From JAAZIN01 sp033809435 (GTDB lineage: Bacteria; Bacillota; Dethiobacteria; DTU022), in the NCBI GenBank assembly GCA_033809435.1, contig JAPXLS010000015.1, forward strand, positions 1 through 21,599: 21,599 nt of DNA, read 5' to 3'. The notes beneath the pieces were generated by a model, which did no database searches, was not told where the DNA came from, and saw only the letters and a list, made by a program, of their open reading frames with translations. How positions within the stretch are numbered: the first letter of the stretch is position 1; every line of letters begins with the position of its first letter. The position numbers and the translations under genes were made by a program. Of this stretch, positions 6,585 through 14,358 are shown piece by piece.

Positions 6585-6615
6585 GGCGCTTTTCCAGTTG
6601 GATCGGGAAAGCGCC
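6585..6615 (+). terminator. Hairpin after the Asp23 gene, probable weak terminator
   Basis: GGCGCTTTTCC (6585-6595) pairs over 11 bp, with one G-U, with GGGAAAGCGCC (6605-6615) around a 9-nt loop. The following bases (TTGCCCCTCCTTATTT) are pyrimidine-rich but not a clean T-run, so termination may be partial. The remaining 150 nt to comEA show no gene or clear signal. Confidence 0.5.
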
Positions 6616-6766
6616 TTGCCCCTCCTTATTTACAAGAACAGGTGGAAACCCATTACTCGAACATAATCCAGCAGCAACCCTGGCAGAGCAAGCCCCCGGA
6701 GGAACAGTAAAGCATAGGGGATGGCCCAACAATATCCTGCTCATTTCTGGTAAAGGGGTTGAATAC

Positions 6767-7366
6767 ATGTGGAGCGATTTCAGCATCCGCGAAAAGATCC
6801 TTCTTGCGGTTATGCTTTTGTTCCTGCTCGGCGGTATTCTCTGGAAAGCGACACCCGCGCTCCTTTCGGCGCTTGATAGAGGGGAACCGCCGGGGCAGGG
6901 CGATTTTCTTCTGCCCCTGGAGTCTTCATTCGAACCTGAGCTCGAAACTGAACCGGAGATGATCACCATTCATCTTGTCGGGGCGGTTTCCCGGCCGGGA
7001 ATCTATCATCTGCCCGCAGGCTCCAGGGTTTACGAACTTGTGGAGGCGGCGGGGGGCGCCTCGGAGGATGCCGATACAATGTCGGTCAATCTGGCCCGCC
7101 CCCTTTTTGACGGCGAACAGGTGACCATTTACCGTGTAGGCGAAACCGCAGCTGATCAGGCATCTCAGGAGGGGAAGGTCAACATAAACAAGGCATCTGT
7201 TGAAGAGTTAAAAGCCCTTCCTTCTATCGGTGAAGTGCGCGCCCGGCGGATTATCGAGCACAGGGAGAAACATGGATTCTATTCCCATATCACCGAGATC
7301 ATGGATGTGAGCGGCATAGGCCAGGGCATCTTCAAACAGATCGAAGATCTCATCACCGTTTACTGA
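6767..7366 (+). CDS. comEA: ComEA-type DNA receptor for competence
   Basis: ComEA is the membrane-anchored receptor that binds double-stranded DNA outside the cell and hands it to the ComEC channel. The 199 residues give one N-terminal membrane segment (about 10-28), an acidic linker, an SLBB domain (about 64-128: ITIHLVGAVSRPGIYHLPAGSRVYELVEAAGG) and a C-terminal helix-hairpin-helix module (about 136-198: VNINKASVEELKALPSIGEVRARRIIEHR), which binds DNA. The start is ATG 6767 behind AAAGGGG. comEC usually follows but is absent; the next gene is ahcY on the other strand, so the channel gene must be elsewhere or lost. Confidence 0.92.
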   Translation: MWSDFSIREKILLAVMLLFLLGGILWKATPALLSALDRGEPPGQGDFLLPLESSFEPELETEPEMITIHLVGAVSRPGIYHLPAGSRVYELVEAAGGASEDADTMSVNLARPLFDGEQVTIYRVGETAADQASQEGKVNINKASVEELKALPSIGEVRARRIIEHREKHGFYSHITEIMDVSGIGQGIFKQIEDLITVY

Positions 7367-7489
7367 ATCGCCGCTATCCGCTCTGCTCACTCTGCCGGCG
7401 CCCATGACCCCTTTTCCTCTCCATCCCGCCCGGGAGCAGGAAGAGCAGGGGGTAATGGACAGGACCGCAAGGAGCGGGGGCGCTGATCC

Positions 7490-8725
7490 TCATGAAGAGG
7501 CCAGGTAAGCCTCCTGCGATTCAGTCAATTTGTCGATGGTCACGCCCGCTGCCGAAAGTTTCAGCGCCGCAACCTCGCGGTCCAGTTCCGCCGGCAGGGG
7601 GAGCACTGCTCGCGGCAGGTCCTTGCTCCGGCGCAGGTAATCCATGGCCAGGAACTGCAGGGCAAATGAAAGATCCATGATCTCTGCAGGATGGCCGTCG
7701 CCCGCGGCGAGATTGACCAGTCTTCCCTCTGCAAGGAGGTAAACTCTGCGCCCGTCGGCAAAATGGAATTCCTCGATGTTCGGCCGCGGCTGCCCCGATC
7801 GCTTCGCCAGGCTGTTCAGCGCCGCTTTATCTATTTCTACATCAAAATGGCCGGCATTGGCCAGAATGGCGCCGTCCTTGAGGCGGGGCAGATCTTCTTC
7901 GCCGATAACATCGCGGCAGCCGGTGGTGGTGACAAAAATATCCCCCAGGAGCACCGCTTCGCGCATGGGCATGACCCGGTAGCCCTCCATTACCGCCTCC
8001 AGGGCGCGCACCGGATCCACCTCGGTAACAATGACCTGCGCTCCCAGCCCCTTTGCCCGCATGGCCACCCCGCGGCCGCACCAGCCGAAACCGGCCGCCA
8101 CCACAGTCTTGCCTGCAATGAGCAGGTTCGTCGTCCTCATGATCCCGTCCCAGACCGACTGCCCGGTGCCGTAGCGGTTGTCAAAAAGATGTTTGCTGGA
8201 AGCATCATTGACGGCAATCACCGGGAAGGCCAGCTTTCCCGCCGCAGCCATTGCCCGCAGCCGGTTCAGCCCGGTCGTTGTCTCTTCGGCGCCACCGCGC
8301 ACCTGCGGCAGCAGGTCGGGCCTTTCGCGATGCATCATCGCGATCAGGTCTCCGCCGTCATCTATGATCAGGTCGGGTCCGCTTTCAACGGTGCGGCGAA
8401 TATGATTTTCGTACTCCTCCGCTGTGGCGCCGTGCCAGGCGAATACGGCAAGCCCTTTTTCCACCAGGGCGGCGGCCACATCGTCCTGCGTTGAAAGGGG
8501 GTTGCTGCCTGTAATGGTGACCTGTGCCCCGCAGTGCTGAAACACCTGCGCCATGTAGGCAGTCTTTGCTTCGAGGTGGATGCAGACAGCCATCTTGTAT
8601 CCGGCAAAGGGCTGACCAGCTGCGTGCTTTTCAGCCAGGCTGCTCAATACCGGCATATGCCTGCTTACCCAGGATATTTTCTGATGCCCCTCGGGGGCTC
8701 TTTCCGGACTGCGGATCATGCTCAA
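7490..8725 (-). CDS. ahcY: Adenosylhomocysteinase
   Basis: The enzyme splits S-adenosylhomocysteine into adenosine and homocysteine, clearing the product of methyl transfer, with tightly bound NAD. It shows HMPVLSSL, HLEAKTAYM, DDGGDL, EETTTGLNRL, the active-site segment NDASSKHLFDNRYGTGQSVWDGI, the NAD loop GFGWCGRGVA and GHFDVEID. At 411 residues it is the shorter form seen in many Firmicutes, Archaea and thermophiles. TTG 8725 is chosen as start because AGGGGAGG lies 8 nt upstream and it yields MSMIR, like family N-termini; ATG 8719 is the alternative. It is convergent with comEA and alone on its strand. No SAM or SAH riboswitch was recognised upstream. Confidence 0.96.
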   Translation of the reverse strand: MSMIRSPERAPEGHQKISWVSRHMPVLSSLAEKHAAGQPFAGYKMAVCIHLEAKTAYMAQVFQHCGAQVTITGSNPLSTQDDVAAALVEKGLAVFAWHGATAEEYENHIRRTVESGPDLIIDDGGDLIAMMHRERPDLLPQVRGGAEETTTGLNRLRAMAAAGKLAFPVIAVNDASSKHLFDNRYGTGQSVWDGIMRTTNLLIAGKTVVAAGFGWCGRGVAMRAKGLGAQVIVTEVDPVRALEAVMEGYRVMPMREAVLLGDIFVTTTGCRDVIGEEDLPRLKDGAILANAGHFDVEIDKAALNSLAKRSGQPRPNIEEFHFADGRRVYLLAEGRLVNLAAGDGHPAEIMDLSFALQFLAMDYLRRSKDLPRAVLPLPAELDREVAALKLSAAGVTIDKLTESQEAYLASS

Positions 8726-8832
8726 TTTTCCAGCCTCCCCTTTACTGTTCCTATTCTATAATTACCTGTTGTACTGCAAAAAACCTTTTCCGAACAAGAG
8801 GATTTTCAGGTTGTCCGTTGAAGTTATGAGGT

Positions 8833-8864
8833 AGCACGAAATAAAATATCGGTGCTCTTTTTTT
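8833..8864 (+). terminator. Orphan intrinsic terminator, forward strand
   Basis: AGCACGA (8833-8839) pairs with TCGGTGCT (8849-8856, one bulged G) and is followed by C and seven T (8858-8864). It lies in the 309-nt gap between ahcY and pdp, where no forward gene precedes it, so it may end a short transcript starting after 8726 or block read-through antisense to ahcY. Apart from this hairpin and the pdp promoter I see nothing in the gap. Confidence 0.6.
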
Positions 8865-8970
8865 ATATCTGACCGCTTTCCCGGTTCATTCGAAAGCTGT
8901 TGCCCGGCGGTAAACCCCCTGGCTTCAAGGATCTGGAGCCCGGCTTCTATTTTCCCCCCCCGCGTTGCGT

Positions 8971-8998
8971 TTGAATCCTGCCCCTGACAGTATATAAT
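8971..8998 (+). promoter_or_regulatory. Sigma-A promoter of pdp-deoC
   Basis: TTGAAT (8971-8976) and a perfect TATAAT (8993-8998) are 16 bp apart, 37 nt before the GTG start of pdp and upstream of its AAGGAGGGG ribosome binding site. No DeoR- or CytR-like operator palindrome was recognised. Confidence 0.65.
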
Positions 8999-9034
8999 TG
9001 TATTTAATGAACAATAAAGGAGGGGCTTAAACCG

Positions 9035-10372
9035 GTGCGGGCATATGATATTATCTTGAAAAAACGCGGCGGCGGTGAGCTCACCACCGGGGAGATCAAT
9101 TTTCTGATGGAGGGATACACTGCCGGTACCATTCCGGATTATCAGCTTTCCGCCTTTGCCATGGCCGTCTGGTTCCAGGGGATGACGGAAAGGGAGACCC
9201 TTGATCTGACCCTGGCCATGGCCGCTTCGGGTGATACCGTTTCTTTGAAGGCAATTCCCGGAATGAAAATCGACAAGCACAGTACCGGCGGTGTGGGCGA
9301 CTCGACCACCCTGGTCCTGGCCCCCCTTGTGGCCGCCGCCGGGGTGCCCGTGGCCAAGATGAGCGGCCGCGGCCTGGGCCATACCGGGGGCACTCTGGAC
9401 AAGCTGGAGTCCATTCCCGGTTTCCGGAGCAGCCTCTCCATTGCTGAAATGGTCAATGCGGTGCAAAGGAGCGGCATTGCCATTGTCGGGCAAACAGCGA
9501 ACCTTGTCCCTGCCGACAGGAAGCTCTATGCTTTGCGTGATGTCACCGCCACCGTGGACAGCCCGCCCCTCATCGCCTCCAGCATCATGAGCAAAAAACT
9601 GGCGGCGGGCGCCGATGCCTTTGTTCTCGATGTAAAGACGGGAGACGGCGCCTTTCTGAAAACCCCTGAACAGTCCTTCGCCCTGGCAGAAATGATGGTA
9701 AAGATAGGGGCCGGAGCGGGCCGAAAAACCGCCGCCGTAATCACGAATATGGATCAGCCGCTGGGAAGGGCCGTGGGCAGTGCGCTGGAAGTTGAAGAAG
9801 CCATACTGACCCTGCAGGGCCAGGGTCCGCCCGATCTTGAAGAGCTCTGCGGGGTCCTGGGCGGCTGGATGCTCTGCCTGGCCGGCAAGGCCTCCAGCCC
9901 GCGGGAAGGGGAGGCGAAGCTGAAAAGGGTTATCGAGAGCGGAGCCGCGCTGGATAAATTCAGGGAAATGATCCGTACGCAGGGCGGCGATGTGCGGATA
10001 ATTAAAAATCCGGATCTGCTGCCCCGGGCTGCGGCCGTTGTGCCTGTTGCGGCGGCAGCGGGCGGCTGCGTGCACCGGCTCAGGGCGGAGCCCATTGGCC
10101 GGGCGGCCATGCTCCTGGGGGCGGGGCGGGAGAGGGGTGACGATGTCATTGATCATGCGGTGGGAATAACCCTGCTTAAAAAAACAGGCGACAGTGTGGA
10201 TACCGGCGACAAACTGGCCCTGCTCCACCTGAACTGCGCAATCGGGGCGCCGCCTGCCGAAGAGGCCCGCCGCCTGGTCCTGGGCGCTTACGAGATCGGC
10301 ACCTCCCCGGCGGCCGGGCCTGCGCTCATTCTGGGCATCGTTGACGAGAAGGGAAGCCGCCCGGCTCATTGA
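9035..10372 (+). CDS. pdp: Pyrimidine-nucleoside phosphorylase
   Basis: The enzyme cleaves thymidine, deoxyuridine and uridine with phosphate into free base and (deoxy)ribose 1-phosphate. The 445 residues contain the family signature DKHSTGGVGD (phosphate binding), MSGRGLGHTGGTLDKLESIPGF, ALRDVTATVDS, IASSIMSKKLAAGADAFVLDVKTG and TNMDQPLGRAVGSALEVEEA. The N-terminal alpha domain is followed by the C-terminal mixed domain with HRLRAEPIGRAAMLLGAGR and AVGITLLKKTGD. GTG 9035 has AAGGAGGGG 9 nt upstream. Distinguishing Pdp from thymidine phosphorylase DeoA by eye is not certain. deoC follows after 63 nt, and together they form a deoxynucleoside catabolic operon; the phosphopentomutase usually needed between them is not in the window. 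Confidence 0.94.
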   Translation: MRAYDIILKKRGGGELTTGEINFLMEGYTAGTIPDYQLSAFAMAVWFQGMTERETLDLTLAMAASGDTVSLKAIPGMKIDKHSTGGVGDSTTLVLAPLVAAAGVPVAKMSGRGLGHTGGTLDKLESIPGFRSSLSIAEMVNAVQRSGIAIVGQTANLVPADRKLYALRDVTATVDSPPLIASSIMSKKLAAGADAFVLDVKTGDGAFLKTPEQSFALAEMMVKIGAGAGRKTAAVITNMDQPLGRAVGSALEVEEAILTLQGQGPPDLEELCGVLGGWMLCLAGKASSPREGEAKLKRVIESGAALDKFREMIRTQGGDVRIIKNPDLLPRAAAVVPVAAAAGGCVHRLRAEPIGRAAMLLGAGRERGDDVIDHAVGITLLKKTGDSVDTGDKLALLHLNCAIGAPPAEEARRLVLGAYEIGTSPAAGPALILGIVDEKGSRPAH

Positions 10373-10435
10373 CACCGCCGCCCGGCGCCGGTGATGGATG
10401 ACCGATGGAGAATATCAAAAAGGCGAGGAGATAAC

Positions 10436-11089
10436 ATGTCTGCTGAAATCGATCTGGCCGGATTTATCGACCATACCCTGCTCAAACCCGAAGCGACGGA
10501 AGGGGACATCGCCCGCCTCTGCGACGAGGCGCTCCGCTGCAATTTTGCCGCTGTCTGCGTGAATCCCGTCTATGTGAAGAGGGCGGCCGCGCATCTCCAG
10601 GGCAGCAACATCCGCACTTGCGCTGTCGTCGGCTTTCCCCTTGGTGCAGTCACCGCTGCGGCAAAGGCCTTTGAAGCCGGCGAGGCTGTTGCCTGTGGGG
10701 CCGGCGAGATCGATATGGTGATCCATATCGGTGCCCTGAAGGGTTGCGCCGCTGATCACATTCTTGAAGAGATAGCCGCAGTGATCAGGGCGGCTTGCGG
10801 CCGAACAGTTAAAGTGATCCTTGAGACCGGACTTCTTACCGACTCCGAGAAAGTTGTGGGTTGCCGGTTGGCGGAAAAGGCGGGGGCCCATTTTGTTAAA
10901 ACCTCGACCGGTTTCGGTCCCGGCGGTGCCACCGCCGCCGATATAAGGCTGATCAGGGATACGGTAGGTCCCGGTATGGGCATAAAGGCATCGGGAGGGG
11001 TGCGTACTCGCGAGAGGGCGCTGGAGATGATCGCTGCCGGCGCCACCCGCATCGGCACCAGTTCCGGAGTGGCGATCATCAAAGGCTGA
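10436..11089 (+). CDS. deoC: Deoxyribose-phosphate aldolase
   Basis: DeoC cleaves 2-deoxyribose 5-phosphate to acetaldehyde and glyceraldehyde 3-phosphate through a Schiff-base lysine. Visible motifs are FIDHTLLKPEAT, AVCVNPVYV, VVGFPLGA, EIDMVIHIGALK, KVILETGLL, VKTSTGFGPGGAT (containing the Schiff-base Lys) and GIKASGGVRT (second conserved Lys). Its 217 residues match the short bacterial type. ATG 10436 is chosen over the in-frame upstream ATG because GAGGAG ends 5 nt before it and the family starts near DLAGFIDHTLL. It lies downstream of pdp in the same operon and supplies a glycolytic intermediate to the enzymes encoded 1.5 kb further on. Confidence 0.96.
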   Translation: MSAEIDLAGFIDHTLLKPEATEGDIARLCDEALRCNFAAVCVNPVYVKRAAAHLQGSNIRTCAVVGFPLGAVTAAAKAFEAGEAVACGAGEIDMVIHIGALKGCAADHILEEIAAVIRAACGRTVKVILETGLLTDSEKVVGCRLAEKAGAHFVKTSTGFGPGGATAADIRLIRDTVGPGMGIKASGGVRTRERALEMIAAGATRIGTSSGVAIIKG

Positions 11090-11144
11090 TCCCCTTGTTT
11101 AACGCTTCTGTTTTTCTGCGATGCAGGCAACTCCGAAAATAGGT

Positions 11145-11173
11145 TTTACTTTCCATAAGGATCGAAGTATGGT
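11145..11173 (+). promoter_or_regulatory. Possible promoter for rnhA-pfkA
   Basis: TTTACT (11145-11150) and TATGGT (11168-11173) are separated by 17 bp, each with two mismatches to consensus. The site lies in the 163-nt gap after deoC. A GCAAGC/GCTTGC inverted repeat around 11203-11225 would fall in the leader. Plausible but weak. Confidence 0.35.
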
Positions 11174-11252
11174 AAATTGATAGCGCTGACAGCATGCACC
11201 GGCAAGCACCCCGGCCGGGCTTGCTATCACACATGACCGGAGGGATTTTATT

Positions 11253-11717
11253 TTGGACTTACCGGATGTGATCATTTATACCGACGGGGCCTGCTCCGGC
11301 AACCCCGGACCCGGCGGATGGGCCGCGGTGATTATTGACTGCGAGAGGGGCGGTGATACTGCTGAAATATCCGGCGGTGAAAGGTATACCACCAACCAGC
11401 GGATGGAGCTGCAGGCGGCCATCGAGGGGCTGCGCGCCCTTCCCGGACCGAGCCGGGTCCGGCTGCACAGCGACAGCGCCTACCTGGTCAATGCTTTTTG
11501 CCGGCGCTGGATTCCCCGCTGGCAGGACAGGGGGTGGCGCACAGCCTCCAACAAGCCGGTGCAAAACCAGGATCTGTGGCGTGCCCTGATCGCACTCACC
11601 TCGAAACACCAGGTGGAATGGATCAAGGTCAAGGGCCACAGCGACGATCATTACAACGAACTATGCGACAGACTTGCCCGGCGGGCTGTTCCCGACCCGG
11701 AGGATTGTTCCGACTAG
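11253..11717 (+). CDS. rnhA: Ribonuclease HI
   Basis: RNase HI cuts the RNA strand of RNA-DNA hybrids, removing R-loops and primers. All four catalytic carboxylates are visible: Asp in IYTDGAC, Glu in NQRMELQA, Asp in LHSDSAYL and Asp in NELCDRLAR, along with the His of KGHSDDHYNE and the basic handle region WIPRWQDRGWRT. At 154 residues it is the E. coli-like length. The start is TTG 11253 with GGAGGG 8 nt upstream; no better in-frame start exists. pfkA follows after 39 nt and probably shares the transcript. Confidence 0.96.
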   Translation: MDLPDVIIYTDGACSGNPGPGGWAAVIIDCERGGDTAEISGGERYTTNQRMELQAAIEGLRALPGPSRVRLHSDSAYLVNAFCRRWIPRWQDRGWRTASNKPVQNQDLWRALIALTSKHQVEWIKVKGHSDDHYNELCDRLARRAVPDPEDCSD

Positions 11718-11756
11718 CGGGGCAAGGGGATATATTCTTTTCAGGGAGGTGAAGCC

Positions 11757-12836
11757 GTGCGCAGGTTGGGGATTCTTACCGGCGGGGGCGACTGCCCCGG
11801 ACTGAATGCCGTCATCAGGGCGGTAACCAAAAGTGCCCTTTTCCGCCACCGCATGGAGGTGGTCGGTTTCAACAACGGGTTCAAGGGGCTTGTTGAAAAC
11901 GAGGCCTGGCTTATCGGGGAGGCGGCTGTTTCCGGCATATTGCACCGGGGGGGCACCATCCTCGGCACAACGAACAGGGACAACCCCTTTCAGTACCGGG
12001 TCACCGGGGAGGATGGCAAAACGGCATACGCAGATCGTTCTGCAGATGCCCTTCGTCACATCGAAAGGTGGGATCTGGAGGGTCTTATTGTTATCGGCGG
12101 CGACGGCAGCCTTACCCTGGCTCACCGGTTCAGTGAAATGGGGGTGCCGGTCATCGGTATTCCCAAAACTATCGACAACGATATTTTGGCCACGGATGTC
12201 ACCTTCGGTTTTGACACGGCGGCGGCCACGGCGACAGAGGCAATCGATCGCCTGCATACCACCGCCGAATCGCACCACCGGATCATGGTCCTTGAGGTAA
12301 TGGGGCGCAATGCCGGTTGGATCGCTCTCCAGGCGGGCATGGCCGGGGGCGGCGATATCATCCTCATACCCGAACTGCCTTTTGACTATGGAGCTGTCAT
12401 CGAGAAGATCGCGGAGCGCAGGGCCAGGGACAAGAAATTCAGCATCGTTGTCGCCGCTGAAGGCGCCTTTCCCGAAGGCGGCGCCCGGGTGTACCAGTCT
12501 GCGGGCAAGAGAAGAAGGCTTGGCGGAATAGGACAGATCGTCGCCGCCGAACTGGAGAAGCGGATGGGAATGGAGAGCCGGGCCACAGTCCTGGGGCACC
12601 TGCAGCGCGGCGGGACGCCCACCGTTTTTGATCGCGTTCTGGCCACCCGCTTCGGTGCCGCAGCCGTGGAACTGGCCCGGGCCGGCTGCTGGAATGAGAT
12701 GGTCTGCCTGCAGGGGGGCGCCATAGAAAGGGTTCCGCTGGCCCGGGCTGTCTCCGAAATCAAGCGTATAGATCCCGGATGCGAACAGCTTCAGGCCGCC
12801 CTGGCGGTGGGCACCTCCTTTGGAAGGTTTTTTTGA
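11757..12836 (+). CDS. pfkA: 6-phosphofructokinase, ATP-type donor residue
   Basis: PfkA phosphorylates fructose 6-phosphate to the 1,6-bisphosphate. The 359 residues show the N-terminal LTGGGDCPGLNAVIR, GGDGS (114-118), PKTIDND (136-142) with catalytic Asp140, the substrate segment MGRNAGW, and LGHLQRGGTPTVFDR. The residue after GGD is Gly, typical of ATP users, whereas PPi users carry Asp. The residue before TIDND is Lys rather than the Gly of Bacillus or E. coli PfkA. This Gly/Lys combination is known in ATP-dependent actinobacterial-type enzymes, so allostery may differ from E. coli. GTG 11757 sits 6 nt after AGGGAGGT. A second, PPi-type enzyme follows 256 nt downstream. Confidence 0.93.
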   Translation: MRRLGILTGGGDCPGLNAVIRAVTKSALFRHRMEVVGFNNGFKGLVENEAWLIGEAAVSGILHRGGTILGTTNRDNPFQYRVTGEDGKTAYADRSADALRHIERWDLEGLIVIGGDGSLTLAHRFSEMGVPVIGIPKTIDNDILATDVTFGFDTAAATATEAIDRLHTTAESHHRIMVLEVMGRNAGWIALQAGMAGGGDIILIPELPFDYGAVIEKIAERRARDKKFSIVVAAEGAFPEGGARVYQSAGKRRRLGGIGQIVAAELEKRMGMESRATVLGHLQRGGTPTVFDRVLATRFGAAAVELARAGCWNEMVCLQGGAIERVPLARAVSEIKRIDPGCEQLQAALAVGTSFGRFF

Positions 12837-13034
12837 TGCCGGGATTTCGGGGGCGCACTGCTGTCCCTTCGGGGTCCAACGGGAAGCTCCCGGGGAGAAT
12901 TGTTACAGCCGGGCTTCAGCTTTTTAAATAATTGTTGCTTAAATGCATATAGTAGTCCTGACGCATCTTCGACTCAGGTTCCGGATCGGCAGGTGTGGGG
13001 GCGGGGAAGCTGTTCCGAACGGGCAATACAAAAA

Positions 13035-13054
13035 ACGGGTCTGCTTTGGCCCGT
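13035..13054 (+). other. Leader hairpin before the PPi-type phosphofructokinase gene
   Basis: ACGGGTC (13035-13041) pairs with GGCCCGT (13048-13054, one G-U) around TGCTTT, 23 nt upstream of the ribosome binding site. No T-run follows. It lies in the 256-nt gap after pfkA, where I see no convincing promoter and no gene; its role is unknown. Confidence 0.3.
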
Positions 13055-13092
13055 CAACGGAGTTTAAATTGCGGCGAAAGGAGGATTTCTTC

Positions 13093-14358
13093 ATGAGACT
13101 GCGGGGCAATGCGGTCGTGGCCCAATCGGGCGGGCCCACTGCAGTGATCAACAGCAGCGTAAGCGGTGTGGTCCAGGAATGGCTGAAAAGTGGACCCCCG
13201 GGTTTGATTTATGGAGCTCTCTTTGGCATCCGCGGGGTCCTGGAAGAGCATCTGGTTGATCTTTCCACACAGCCCCGCCGTATTATCGAGGGTCTTCGCT
13301 ATACACCGGGGGCGGCTCTGGGATCCTGCCGCTACAGACTGTCAAGGGAAGAAGATTTCGCCCGTTTGCTGGAAGCATTCAGGAAGCATGCAATCCGTTA
13401 CTTTTTCTACATCGGCGGCAATGACTCCATGGATACTGCGGACAGGATCAGCCGTTTTTCCGGAAAAAAGGGATATGAAATGAGAGTGATCGGAGTTCCC
13501 AAAACCATTGACAATGATCTGCCTCACACCGATCATACGCCGGGTTACGGCAGCGCCGCCAAATTTCTTGCGGCAACGGTTCTCGAAACCGGCCTGGATC
13601 TGAAGGGCCTGATTACCGGCAACCGGATTGTGGTTCTCGAGGCCATGGGCAGAAATGCCGGCTGGCTTGCCGCCGCCGCCGCCCTGGCCAGAAGGGAGGA
13701 ATGCGATGCCCCGCATCTGGTGTACCTCCCGGAGACGCCTTTTGAGCGAAAAAAATTCATCGAAGATGTTTCTGCCGCCTTCCGCGAATACAGGTATGTG
13801 TACATCGTTGCTTCGGAAGGGATTCGCTATGCCGGCGGTGATTACGTATTCAGCGGCAGCGGTATCGATCCTTTCGGCCATGCTCGCCTGGGCGGTCTGG
13901 CAGAAACGCTGAAGGAGATGATCGAGGAAGAGATGGGCGTGAATGTCCGGAGCATTGTTCTGGCCACAATGCAGCGTTCGGCTGCGCATTTTGCCTCCCT
14001 GACCGATGCGGATGAGGCCTACATGGTCGGCTCGGCTGCGGTGAAAGAAGCGCTGCGGGGCAGGACGGATATCATGATTACCCTGGTTCGGGAGGATGGG
14101 GATCTATACAGATGCGGTACAGGGACAGTGTCCCTTTCCCGCGTGGCCAATGTGGAGCACCGGGTTCCAGACGGGTGGATTGACCCTTCGGGAAATTATG
14201 TTCGCCGCGACTTTTTGGATTATGCCCGCCCCCTGATCGAGGGGGAGGTGACCCCCCTGTTCAAGGACGGGCTGCCGGACTATGTGCACCTGCAAGATTT
14301 TGATCTGCCTGAATTAAGAAGGAGGCTGGATAGCGATGCCGCTAGTATCGTTAAATGA
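13093..14358 (+). CDS. pfp: Pyrophosphate-dependent phosphofructokinase (PPi-PFK type)
   Basis: PPi-PFK interconverts fructose 6-phosphate and fructose 1,6-bisphosphate with pyrophosphate as donor; the reaction is reversible, so it serves glycolysis and gluconeogenesis. In this 421-residue protein AQSGGPTAVINSS opens the fold. Residues 108-112 read GGNDS, with Asp111 in the donor-selecting position that blocks ATP in PPi enzymes. PKTIDND (136-142) carries Lys137 and catalytic Asp140, followed by DHTPGYGSAAK and MGRNAGW. It is longer than PfkA, as usual for this subfamily. ATG 13093 has AAAGGAGG 8 nt upstream; the open frame further upstream has no family similarity. Its last 23 nt overlap fba, so the two genes are translationally coupled. 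Confidence 0.9.
   Translation: MRLRGNAVVAQSGGPTAVINSSVSGVVQEWLKSGPPGLIYGALFGIRGVLEEHLVDLSTQPRRIIEGLRYTPGAALGSCRYRLSREEDFARLLEAFRKHAIRYFFYIGGNDSMDTADRISRFSGKKGYEMRVIGVPKTIDNDLPHTDHTPGYGSAAKFLAATVLETGLDLKGLITGNRIVVLEAMGRNAGWLAAAAALARREECDAPHLVYLPETPFERKKFIEDVSAAFREYRYVYIVASEGIRYAGGDYVFSGSGIDPFGHARLGGLAETLKEMIEEEMGVNVRSIVLATMQRSAAHFASLTDADEAYMVGSAAVKEALRGRTDIMITLVREDGDLYRCGTGTVSLSRVANVEHRVPDGWIDPSGNYVRRDFLDYARPLIEGEVTPLFKDGLPDYVHLQDFDLPELRRRLDSDAASIVK

Noticed and set aside
6616..6766. Possible structured RNA between the Asp23 gene and comEA
   Set aside because: Short Gly/Cys-rich stretches suggested pairing, but no consistent stems or known motif could be built.
7691..8494. 267-codon forward open frame inside ahcY
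   Set aside because: Antisense shadow of a clearly identified gene with no ribosome binding site or family motif.
8762..10375. 537-codon open frame on the reverse strand
   Set aside because: It lies wholly antisense to pdp, has no recognisable domain and is the usual by-product of GC-rich codon use.
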